Source of the DNA: Melioribacteraceae bacterium
GTDB taxonomy: Bacteria; Bacteroidota; Ignavibacteria; Ignavibacteriales; Melioribacteraceae
Direction: 5' to 3'
Assembly: GCA_011525875.1 (NCBI GenBank)
Contig: WYBN01000013.1
Span: forward strand, 1-64,000
Length of the DNA stretch: 64,000 nt
A program made the position numbers and the translations under genes. Positions 56,396 through 64,000 of the stretch are shown here, piece by piece. The stretch's first letter is position 1; the number at the start of each line of letters is the position of its first letter. Below the pieces are notes generated by a model. The model worked only from the letters and a program-made list of their open reading frames with translations, was not told where the DNA came from and searched no databases.

Positions 56396-57755
56396 CCTGA
56401 ACCGGAGCCCTCCAAGTTTTCGGTATAATTTTTTTTAATAAATCAAAGTTTATTGTAACTCTTTCTTTTGCACTCTTTATCGTAAGAATAATTCCCAATA
56501 AGCCTAAAAATACATTTGCATTCCACATACCCCAAAACGGCGAGAGCATTCCTCTGTCAGCAAGTTTTTCGCCGCCGATAAGAAAAGCCCAATAGATTAG
56601 AAAAAAAATTAGACTTATACCGGCTGCTACTCCAAATCCCCCTTTTCTTGTCATTGTTCCCAGAGGCGCGCCGATCAGAATGAAAATAATGCACGCAACT
56701 GGAAGAGAATATTTTTTATGTATCTCAACCCAAAATTTATTTGATGTTTTCGAGTTAAATTCCAGCCGGCGCAAGGAGGATTTAATCGTGTTGTTGGATG
56801 TCCGCAATCTTTCTTCCACCCTGCGCAGGACAAGTCTTTCATTAAAAAAACCTGATTCGGATAGAAAAGATGCAGTTTCCTTTTCCAATTGAACATGCGA
56901 AGCTATTTTAAGATCTAATTCCTCTTTATAGGCGGAACGTAAATTTTTCAAACTGTCAATAATCACAAGCATATCTTGGGCGCTTAACTCTCTATCACCG
57001 CGTTGACTGCTGCCGGGTTGACTTTCGCGGAAAGAGAACTGGTCGGCATTCATCACGATTTTATGTTTTTCAAATTGGATTTTTCTGTAATTGACGTTGC
57101 TGGTCAGGTCATTAGTATGAATTTCACCGTTCCACAAATCCATTATCAGCTTATCTCTGTTTTTTGCAAAATACAATCTGCCTTTCTGCGCAGTAATGAT
57201 ATTTAATATCTGCGGGTCGGAGCTATCGTAAATAGTTAGTTTTAAAAGGTCGTTTGTTGATTGATTGATGTCTCTAACAAGAATTGAATAGTTTGAAACA
57301 TCTTGCGAAAACACTCCCGGCACTAAGGAGAGAGTCGGTTTCTTTCTCGAAATATCCTGCCCCAGCAATCGAGCTGCATGATTTGCATTTGGATAAACAG
57401 TATTATTGAAGTGGATTAAAAGCAAGGCTACTACTATACTCGCCAAAAAAGGAGGAACCATCATTTTATACAAACTGATACCCGAGGCTTTCATAACAGC
57501 AACTTCGTTGTTCTGCGCCATGCTTCCGAAAGCCATTAATGTCGAAACTAATACTGCCATAGGCACTACTAAAACAACCATCCATGCAAGATTATAACTA
57601 ATCAGTTTGATTATTATCCACGAGTCTAATCCTTTGCCGATAAGTCTATCGGCGAATTTCATTAGAAACTGGAGCAGAAAAACAGAAATAAGTACAAACA
57701 CACCGAAGAGAAAAGGAAAGAAATGAGCTTTTAATATGTATCTGAATAGCAGCAT
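56379..57755 (-). CDS. lptF: LptF/LptG family permease (LptF-like, extended)
   Basis: 458 residues; same fold as its neighbour ('ILKAHFFPFLFGVFVLISVF', 'VAVMKASGISLYKMMVPPFL', 'TRKGGFGVAAGISLIFFLIY'), with a longer periplasmic middle that includes a charged, partly coiled insert (about 255-345). E. coli LptF has about 366 residues, so this is an enlarged version like those seen in Bacteroidota. Function: LPS extraction with LptB2. First gene of the two-gene minus-strand operon. Whether it is LptF or LptG cannot be settled by eye. Confidence 0.87.
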   Translation of the reverse strand: MLLFRYILKAHFFPFLFGVFVLISVFLLQFLMKFADRLIGKGLDSWIIIKLISYNLAWMVVLVVPMAVLVSTLMAFGSMAQNNEVAVMKASGISLYKMMVPPFLASIVVALLLIHFNNTVYPNANHAARLLGQDISRKKPTLSLVPGVFSQDVSNYSILVRDINQSTNDLLKLTIYDSSDPQILNIITAQKGRLYFAKNRDKLIMDLWNGEIHTNDLTSNVNYRKIQFEKHKIVMNADQFSFRESQPGSSQRGDRELSAQDMLVIIDSLKNLRSAYKEELDLKIASHVQLEKETASFLSESGFFNERLVLRRVEERLRTSNNTIKSSLRRLEFNSKTSNKFWVEIHKKYSLPVACIIFILIGAPLGTMTRKGGFGVAAGISLIFFLIYWAFLIGGEKLADRGMLSPFWGMWNANVFLGLLGIILTIKSAKERVTINFDLLKKIIPKTWRAPVQDDQNY

Positions 57756-57864
57756 TAGTAAAATTATCCCTTCAATTATTTAATCAAATATAACATGTAA
57801 AAGAATATTTTTTATGAGACGAAAAAAATATCTTACAAATAAAGTTAAAATAAATTTACATTCC

Positions 57865-57893
57865 TTGAAATGCTTTAATTATAAGCGTAAATT
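57865..57893 (+). promoter_or_regulatory. Promoter candidate TTGAAA-N17-TAAATT for M20 gene
   Basis: TTGAAA (57865-57870), 17 bases, TAAATT (57888-57893), 50 bases before the preferred GTG start at 57943. It lies within the longer open frame, supporting the shorter gene model. Confidence 0.4.
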
Positions 57894-57942
57894 TATACAT
57901 TCAATTAATCACCTAAAAGTAAATTTAGATAGGAGCCTTATT

Positions 57943-59310
57943 GTGAATTCTGTTATCAATTATATTGAAAAAAATAAACAGCGGTATCTTGAAGAATTAA
58001 AAGAGTATATAAGTATTCCAAGTATTAGCACTTTAAAGGAAAATAAAAGTGATGTAGAAAAATGTGCAGGTTTTGTGAGAGATCATCTAAAAAAAATAGG
58101 TATAAAAAAAGTTCAGATATTCAAAACTGAAAGACACCCGATTGTTTACGGCGAATGGATGGGAGCGCCGGGAAAACCGACAGTTCTTATTTATGGACAT
58201 TACGATGTTCAACCCGTTGACCCGCTGAAAGAGTGGAAAACGGATCCATTTAAAGCTGTTATTAAGGATAATAAAATTTGGGCAAGAGGCTCGAACGACA
58301 ATAAAGGTCAGAATTTTGTCCACATGAAATCAGTTGAAGCGTTCTTCAAAGTAAAAGGCAAACCGCCGGTAAATATCAAATACATCATCGAAGGTGAAGA
58401 AGAAATCGGAAGCGGCAATCTTCAGAAATTCATTAAGAAAAACAAAAACCTGCTTAAATGCGATGCTGTTCTTATCTCAGACACTAGTTTACATTCGCCC
58501 GATACACCGACAATAAGCTACGGATTGCGCGGTTTATGTTATATGGAGATTGAAGTGATAGGCCCGAACCGCGATTTACATTCCGGAACCTTCGGCGGAG
58601 GAATAGCCAATCCAATAAATGAATTATCAAAAATTATCTCGCGCCTTGTTGACAAAGATGGAAGAATCGCTATCCCCGGATTTTATAGCAATGTGGTTAA
58701 ATTAACCGAAAAAGAAAAAGAAAACTATTCGAAATTAAAATTCTCTGAAAAACAATTTGCCAAAGAGTTGAAAGTGAAAGAGCTAACAGGCGAAAAAGGT
58801 TACACTACATTGCAGAGAATAAGTGCTCGGCCTACTCTCGACTGCAACGGTATCTTCGGAGGTTTTATGGGCGAGGGCGCAAAAACAGTTCTGCCTTCAA
58901 GAGTAACCGCCAAGATCAGCATGAGGCTGGTTCCAAATCAAGACCCGCATGAGATCGCAAAGCTGTTCAAAAAATATGTGAATTCGATAACACCAAAAAC
59001 AGTAACAGTCGAAGTAAGAGAGCTTCACGGCGGGCTTCCATTCATCATGTCGCTAAATAATAAATACATTGTTGCTGCTTCAAAGGCGGTGTCAAAAGCC
59101 TTTGGAAAACAAGCTGTTTATTCACGAGAAGGCGGATCGATTCCTATTGTAGTTGAATTTGCAGACAAATTAAAAGCACCCGTAGTTTTGATGGGGCTCG
59201 GGCTTGATACGGATGATATACATTCTCCTAACGAGCATTTTCATATTCGTAATTTTGAGAGGGGGATTCTCAGCTCGGCATTATTCTTGGATGAAATAAG
59301 CAGAATGTGA
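57943..59310 (+). CDS. M20 family dipeptidase
   Basis: I place the start at GTG 57943 (455 residues), with AGGAG seven bases upstream; an in-frame ATG at 57814 would add 43 basic, non-conserved residues. Zinc ligands are visible: H86 and D88 in 'YGHYDVQPVD', D119 in 'RGSNDNKG', the catalytic E152-E153 pair in 'IEGEEEIGSG', and a later His in 'DDIHSPNEHFHI'. This is the M20 di/tripeptidase type (PepV/carnosinase-like, cytosolic nonspecific dipeptidase). It hydrolyses dipeptides in the cytoplasm. It is divergent from the lptF gene. Confidence 0.92.
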   Translation: MNSVINYIEKNKQRYLEELKEYISIPSISTLKENKSDVEKCAGFVRDHLKKIGIKKVQIFKTERHPIVYGEWMGAPGKPTVLIYGHYDVQPVDPLKEWKTDPFKAVIKDNKIWARGSNDNKGQNFVHMKSVEAFFKVKGKPPVNIKYIIEGEEEIGSGNLQKFIKKNKNLLKCDAVLISDTSLHSPDTPTISYGLRGLCYMEIEVIGPNRDLHSGTFGGGIANPINELSKIISRLVDKDGRIAIPGFYSNVVKLTEKEKENYSKLKFSEKQFAKELKVKELTGEKGYTTLQRISARPTLDCNGIFGGFMGEGAKTVLPSRVTAKISMRLVPNQDPHEIAKLFKKYVNSITPKTVTVEVRELHGGLPFIMSLNNKYIVAASKAVSKAFGKQAVYSREGGSIPIVVEFADKLKAPVVLMGLGLDTDDIHSPNEHFHIRNFERGILSSALFLDEISRM

Positions 59311-59352
59311 TATATTGAGTTAATTAAAACGAATAAATGGCAGAGGTGACAA

Positions 59353-60210
59353 ATGAAAATAGTAAATATTTTATTAGCGATCGCTCTTTTTGTTGTCATT
59401 GCCTTATTTGTGTTTGGCGTATTTACTTTTTCGTGCGAGGATAGAGATACCGGAACTCCTGAAACCTCGGAAAGGAAAGAGGGAAGTATACGCAGTTATA
59501 ATATTGAGCAGGAAAAAAAACTTACCGGCAACCGCACGCCTTGCGATACAATATCTCTTCAAGAATTTGTATTAGATAATTTCCCCGCGGGTAATTATCT
59601 TGTTAATTATGACAGAACTTATACTTTCAATATTCCGCGGGCTGCTGTAGTCTACCATAAGGAGAACAATAAGCAGTACATTTTTGCGGTAATCGCTAAA
59701 TCAAAAGAGGGTGAAAGGTATATCGAAAAACAGAATGTCATCGGGTTCGAATCAAGCTTCATCAATCTTGACAGCACAAAACTTGGAACCGCATTTTTTT
59801 ATTTGATGTTGTTTACATGCGATAATGGTGATTTCGAAAAACTTTGGGAATCGGAAGTGCCTATACACGGTGGATTTAATTCTATGATTATCAAAAGGTG
59901 GGGAAAGAAAAATACAATGTATATCGAGTTGAACTTTGAAGCAGGAATAATCTCCGGGCATAGAAATTATAATTTTTTCCTTATTGACGGCATCGAAAAA
60001 GAACCGCATTTAATGGAGACTTATGAAGGCATTGTTCATAAACGCTCAATGTCTAATGTCAACAATGATAGGTTCCCAGACTATTTTGAATACAGGTTTA
60101 GAGAAGATTCGCTGCGAATAACAAAGCTTGATTCGATTCCTTTTTATTGGGATTCAACAAGGCAGCTGTACGTTACAAAAGTTAATAGAAATTGGTTCAG
60201 AAGATATTAA
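59353..60210 (+). CDS. Membrane-anchored or lipoprotein of unknown function
   Basis: 285 residues. A single N-terminal hydrophobic segment ('ILLAIALFVVIALFVFGVFT', about 6-25) ends in FSC (Cys28), so it is either a signal anchor or a lipoprotein. The rest is soluble and beta-rich ('FNIPRAAVVYHKENNKQYIF', 'EYRFREDSLRITKLDSIPFY'). I do not recognise it. It lies 42 bases after the M20 gene and 15 before the ygfZ-like gene on the same strand. Confidence 0.7.
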   Translation: MKIVNILLAIALFVVIALFVFGVFTFSCEDRDTGTPETSERKEGSIRSYNIEQEKKLTGNRTPCDTISLQEFVLDNFPAGNYLVNYDRTYTFNIPRAAVVYHKENNKQYIFAVIAKSKEGERYIEKQNVIGFESSFINLDSTKLGTAFFYLMLFTCDNGDFEKLWESEVPIHGGFNSMIIKRWGKKNTMYIELNFEAGIISGHRNYNFFLIDGIEKEPHLMETYEGIVHKRSMSNVNNDRFPDYFEYRFREDSLRITKLDSIPFYWDSTRQLYVTKVNRNWFRRY

Positions 60211-60225
60211 TTTAGATTTGGATTC

Positions 60226-61308
60226 TTGATGACAAGCGAACAAATAGAATACTTAAAGTTTATTTTCAACGGCTTAAATCTGTCGGAAACAGCTTCGATT
60301 AATTCTTACACTGATGCACAGATTGAGTATGAAGCTTTAAAATATGGTGTAGGTATAAGAATAAATTCCGACTTATGTTTGCTGAAATTAACGGGCAAAG
60401 ACGTATGTGATTTTCTCCATCGGATCTCGACAAACGAAATCAATAATATAATGCCCTTCGAAAAAACTGACACATTATTTACGAACGAAAAGGGCAGATT
60501 TATTGACCGTGCTACGTTCATGAATTTTGATGATCATTCATTTTTGTTTGGAAGCAGTTATCACTGCGAGAAATTAAGCAGATGGATTGAACGTTACATT
60601 ATTGCTGAAGACATTAAGCTCGAAAAGATGAGAGAAAAATTTATGGTTTTTGAAATAATGGGTCCTCAATCAGGTTCGTATGTATCTATGTTTTGCGGAA
60701 AATGTTTAGAAGAACTTGACGGAAAGAAAATAATGAAAATTGACTTCGACGGAATCGAGATTTTAATCACTAAATTCTTCGGTAATGAAAAAAAATCAAA
60801 ATACTGGATAATAGTTGATCATGGATTATTTAAAAATTTCATCAGCAAAATACATTCTCATAAAAGTGCTTTTGATGCATGCCTTGTTGGTGAAGACGCT
60901 TTTCAATATTACAGGATTGAAAATCTAATCCCCGAGGCTCCTTTTGAGATAAACGACAATTTTAATCCACACGAGGTAAACCTGATTAAGGATGTCAGTT
61001 TTTCTAAAGGTTGTTATATTGGTCAGGAAGTAATCGCACGTTTGGATGCTTACGAAAAGGTTCAAAAGGAATTGCATCTTGTTGAACTTGACGGCGAGGT
61101 CTCTTTGAACAGCAAACCTCTTCCGATTGTTGATTCCGCTAATAATACAGTTGGACTGCTCACGAGTTTTTCTAAAGCTCTAACTTTAAATAATGCTATT
61201 GGTCTGGCAGCTATCAGCAAGAAAAAATTGAACGATCAAACTTCTTTGTTTGTTGAAAACCACGAAAGTAAAGTGGGATTAAAAATTACCGGTTCAGATT
61301 TACAATGA
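60226..61308 (+). CDS. YgfZ/GcvT-domain iron-sulfur cluster repair/assembly protein
   Basis: A 360-residue folate-binding-fold protein related to GcvT. The YgfZ signature K-G-C-Y-x-G-Q-E is present as 'KGCYIGQEVIARL' (about 261-273). YgfZ helps build or repair Fe-S enzymes such as MiaB, apparently with folate. It is not the glycine-cleavage T protein because the KGCYxGQE motif is specific and no gcv genes are near. It overlaps the next gene by four bases (ATGA). Confidence 0.87.
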   Translation: MMTSEQIEYLKFIFNGLNLSETASINSYTDAQIEYEALKYGVGIRINSDLCLLKLTGKDVCDFLHRISTNEINNIMPFEKTDTLFTNEKGRFIDRATFMNFDDHSFLFGSSYHCEKLSRWIERYIIAEDIKLEKMREKFMVFEIMGPQSGSYVSMFCGKCLEELDGKKIMKIDFDGIEILITKFFGNEKKSKYWIIVDHGLFKNFISKIHSHKSAFDACLVGEDAFQYYRIENLIPEAPFEINDNFNPHEVNLIKDVSFSKGCYIGQEVIARLDAYEKVQKELHLVELDGEVSLNSKPLPIVDSANNTVGLLTSFSKALTLNNAIGLAAISKKKLNDQTSLFVENHESKVGLKITGSDLQ

Positions 61309-61868
61309 CCAAAATTTATACGAAAACAGGCGACGATGGACAGACATCATTATTCAGAGGAGGACGTGTTCTCAAAAGCCACATAAGAATTGAAGCTTAC
61401 GGTACAGTAGATGAACTGAATTCTGTTATAGCATGTGCCGTCAGTAAAATTTCAAGCGATAGAATCAAAGAAGCGCTTACTGAAATTCAAAATCAATTGT
61501 TTATTGCCGGCTCCGATCTAGCCTCTCCTCCGGATGCAAAAAAAAATAGTGATGGTACAATGAGGCTTGGTCAGAAACATATTGACTATTTGGAAAGTTT
61601 AATTGATGAATTTGATTCGCAACTGCCGGAGCTTAAAAATTTTATTCTGCCTGGCGGGACAGAAGGTTCGGCTTTCCTTCATCTTTCGCGTACCGTTTGC
61701 AGAAGGGCAGAACGCAGAGTCGTTGAACTTTCGAAGTCTGAAGAAATCGGAAAATTTTTAGTAATTTACATCAACAGATTATCCGATTTATTGTTTGTTC
61801 TTTCTCGTTATGAAAATCATGTTAATAATAAGCCCGATGTAATTTGGCTAATCGGTAAAAAAACTTAA
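61305..61868 (+). CDS. Cob(I)alamin adenosyltransferase (PduO type)
   Basis: The 187-residue helical enzyme shows the N-terminal ATP-binding 'MTKIYTKTGDDGQTSLF', 'EAYGTVDELNSVIACAV', 'FILPGGTEGSAFLHLSRTV' and the closing 'RRAERRVVEL...YINRLSDLLFVLSRYEN', all PduO marks. It attaches the adenosyl group of ATP to cob(I)alamin, making coenzyme B12. No B12-dependent enzyme is near; the operon partner is the ygfZ-like gene. Confidence 0.96.
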   Translation: MTKIYTKTGDDGQTSLFRGGRVLKSHIRIEAYGTVDELNSVIACAVSKISSDRIKEALTEIQNQLFIAGSDLASPPDAKKNSDGTMRLGQKHIDYLESLIDEFDSQLPELKNFILPGGTEGSAFLHLSRTVCRRAERRVVELSKSEEIGKFLVIYINRLSDLLFVLSRYENHVNNKPDVIWLIGKKT

Positions 61869-61898
61869 AATTATTATATAATATAATTTAGTTTAACC

Positions 61899-62254
<356 letters not shown>

Positions 62255-62300
62255 AGGCTTATTTTCTTATAATTCTCACAGACTTCCGCTTTTTCTCCTT

Positions 62301-62332
62301 TTTGCAATAATACGCTTCAATACATATATTTG
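62301..62332 (+). promoter_or_regulatory. Bacteroidota-type promoter (TTTG-N20-TATATTTG)
   Basis: TTTG (62301-62304) and TATATTTG (62325-62332) with 20 bases between match the Bacteroidota consensus TTTG-N19-21-TAnnTTTG. It lies 25 bases before the M16 ATG at 62358 and after the ssrA end, so it probably drives the peptidase gene. Confidence 0.55.
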
Positions 62333-62357
62333 CCCCTCTTAATTATGATATTATGAA

Positions 62358-63608
62358 ATGAATTCTTACAGATTGACAAAACTTAATAATGGAATTATGG
62401 TCGTTTCGGAAAATCTTCCTTATGTCAGGTCATTTTCCTTAGGCTTTTGGTTTAATACAGGTTCAACAAATGAAACTGCATCAAATAACGGCATAAGTCA
62501 TTTTATCGAACATATGCTTTTTAAAGGTACCGAACACCGCACGGCAAAAAAAATTGCCGACGATATAGAATCACTTGGCGGTTATTTGAATGCCTTTACA
62601 TCAAAAGAACATACCTGCTATTACGGGAGAGGTCTAAGCCAACATTTGCCCAAAACATTTGAAGTGCTTGCCGATATGGTTCAATATTCTGTTTTTAAAG
62701 AGCGTGATATTAAAAAGGAAGCGGGCGTTATTATTGACGAACTTAATGATATAGAAGATTCACCCGAAGAGTTAATATTCGATAAATTTGAAAGCAACAT
62801 TTACAACGGGGCTTCGCTTCAATATCCTATAATTGGAGCTGCAGAAAATATTGAAAATTTTACCAGCGCAGAGATTATCGGTTATTTAAATAAATTTTAT
62901 TCTTTTAATAATTTGTACATCGTTGCTTCCGGAGCGGTTGAACACGATATGATTGTTGACTTAACAAATAAATTTTTGACAAAAAATATGGGATTAAGAT
63001 TTAAGCGAAAAATAAAAATCAAACTTCTTTCTGCAAAAGATCTGTTTGTAGAAAAAGACATTCAACAGACGCACGTAATTCTAGGCAAGCCTACATATGG
63101 AATTTCAAACAAAAAAAGAATTGCTGTTAGTCTTCTTTCGCATATCATAGGTGAAGGCAGCAGTTCCAGATTGTTTCAAGCATTGAGGGAGAGAAACGGA
63201 ATTACTTATCAGGTCAATTCTTTCTTAAATTCCTTTTACGATGTATCCTCTTTCGGAATATACTTTTCGACTAATCCCAAGTTAGCCTCAAAAGCAATGA
63301 ACATTATATATATTGAACTCCAGAAACTATTAAATAAACCAGTTAGCGCTAAAGAGCTTAAGCGGGCAAAAGAATACATAAAAGGCAGTGTTGTCATGAG
63401 TTTAGAAAGCACAACCAACAGAATGCTGCGTATTGCACAATCTGTAATTTATTTTAATAAAATTAAATCCGTAGAACAAACTATGGCAGAAATTGAAAAC
63501 GTTACCATTGATGAATTATTCGAGCTCGGGAAAACGATTCTCGATCCGGGGGATTTTGTTAAAACAATAATCAGTTCCGACGACAGATTAATTAAGTCGG
63601 CGTCTTAG
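62358..63608 (+). CDS. M16 family zinc peptidase (processing-peptidase-like)
   Basis: 416 residues, the usual size of a single-chain M16B subunit (PqqL/MPP-like). The inverted zinc motif HxxEH is H48-F-I-E51-H52 ('SHFIEHMLFKGTEHR'), with the third ligand E128 in 'VIIDELNDIEDSPEEL' 76 residues later; so the active site is complete. The C-terminal half includes 'GEGSSSRLFQALRERNGITY', the substrate-gating arginine segment. No signal peptide: cytoplasmic. No SD-like sequence precedes the ATG. Confidence 0.94.
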   Translation: MNSYRLTKLNNGIMVVSENLPYVRSFSLGFWFNTGSTNETASNNGISHFIEHMLFKGTEHRTAKKIADDIESLGGYLNAFTSKEHTCYYGRGLSQHLPKTFEVLADMVQYSVFKERDIKKEAGVIIDELNDIEDSPEELIFDKFESNIYNGASLQYPIIGAAENIENFTSAEIIGYLNKFYSFNNLYIVASGAVEHDMIVDLTNKFLTKNMGLRFKRKIKIKLLSAKDLFVEKDIQQTHVILGKPTYGISNKKRIAVSLLSHIIGEGSSSRLFQALRERNGITYQVNSFLNSFYDVSSFGIYFSTNPKLASKAMNIIYIELQKLLNKPVSAKELKRAKEYIKGSVVMSLESTTNRMLRIAQSVIYFNKIKSVEQTMAEIENVTIDELFELGKTILDPGDFVKTIISSDDRLIKSAS

Positions 63609-63702
63609 TTATTCTTATTAAGACAACAAATTCCTATTAGCTATTTAAATAATTGATTGTTATTTTAAGAACAGGATGTTACTAAAAGAGATGTTGTATT
63701 TT

Positions 63703-64000
63703 ATGAAACGCTTAACTGCAATATTTTTTATTTTAAGCAACGTAGTTTTTGCGAACGGCAGGGTAATATTGCAAACAACCTATCCCGAATACATTACTAA
63801 AGATTCAAGTTTTCAAATTTCTATCGTACCATTAATTAAGCTTAGTGATTATTCTGAAATTAAGCTCTATATTCTCACCGACGGAAAAATTGAATTGCGT
63901 AAAGCCAAGATACGCAATGATTTGACCGAACGTAGATTAGAAATTCAGCCGGTAAATTACGAAAAGCATCATGAGAGAACCTATATGATTACGCTGGCTG
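63703..64000 (+). CDS. Exported protein, 3' end outside window
   Basis: An open frame runs from ATG 63703 to the window end (99 residues). It starts with a signal peptide ('MKRLTAIFFILSNVVFA'), then a beta-rich stretch ('SIVPLIKLSDYSEIKLYILT'). In-frame ATGs at 63676 and 63691 would add nine or four residues. I do not recognise a family from this part; it is likely a periplasmic or outer-membrane protein. Confidence 0.7.
   Translation, partial: MKRLTAIFFILSNVVFANGRVILQTTYPEYITKDSSFQISIVPLIKLSDYSEIKLYILTDGKIELRKAKIRNDLTERRLEIQPVNYEKHHERTYMITLA

Overview
The window is an AT-rich, gene-dense stretch of a Gram-negative bacterium, most likely of the Ignavibacteria/Chlorobi branch of the Bacteroidota. 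Evidence for this: a type IX secretion (T9SS) C-terminal sorting domain of the 'NYPNPFNPTTKITY' style, a PorV/PorQ-type outer-membrane protein, a TonB-dependent receptor with an N-terminal carboxypeptidase-regulatory-like domain, a GWxTD-domain protein, a DUF3467 protein, lipid A acyltransferase and LptF/LptG genes (outer membrane), an atp operon without beta and epsilon genes (a layout known from Chlorobi), and at least one Bacteroidota-style TTTG/TAnnTTTG promoter candidate. Assignment rests on gene content only; there is no rRNA in the window.

Layout. (1) 1-9423: right end of a surface-polysaccharide cluster, all on +: GT2 and GT4 glycosyltransferases, a Wzy-like polymerase, an L-2-hydroxyglutarate oxidase-like flavoprotein, a polyprenyl-phosphate sugar-1-phosphate transferase, a dolichyl-phosphate-mannose-synthase-like GT2, and a three-part GT2/membrane/degenerate-sugar-transferase fusion. 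(2) 9420-18666: accA, a YbgC-type thioesterase, a Wzx-like flippase, dut, dnaE, a FabI/FabL-like enoyl-ACP reductase, an acyl-CoA dehydrogenase and trxA. (3) 18991-30355: an exported/outer-membrane block of a T9SS cargo protein, a TonB-dependent receptor, a 1164-residue exported protein, a PorV-like barrel and a GWxTD protein, punctuated by strong hairpins. (4) 30359-37871: a lipid A-type acyltransferase, an M23 peptidase overlapping a bactofilin, then atpZ/I-like, atpB, E, F, H, A, G. (5) 37910-41598: ffh, rpsP, khpA, rimM, trmD, rplS, closed by a clear terminator, then an MqnA-like orphan. (6) 42430-46722 on -: add, an unknown 112-residue gene, hutU, serA. (7) 46953-48517: a TPR lipoprotein and a DUF3467 protein. 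(8) 48710-55309: a four-gene unit of an unknown exported protein, a FecR-domain exported protein, an outer-membrane-barrel-like protein and a CHASE2-adenylate cyclase. (9) 55310-57755 on -: the two LptF/LptG permeases. (10) 57943-64000: an M20 peptidase, an unknown envelope protein, a YgfZ-like protein, a PduO-type cobalamin adenosyltransferase, tmRNA (ssrA), an M16 peptidase and the start of an exported protein cut by the window end.

How the genes work together: regions 1 and 2 make and export surface polysaccharide next to fatty-acid genes; regions 3, 4 and 9 build the envelope (secreted cargo, outer-membrane barrels, lipid A acylation, LPS transport, wall hydrolysis guided by bactofilin). 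Region 8 is the best candidate for an uncharacterised system: periplasmic and outer-membrane parts co-transcribed with a membrane cyclase whose catalytic residues all look intact, suggesting an envelope-to-cAMP signalling device. All product names are from reading the sequence; no database search was run.
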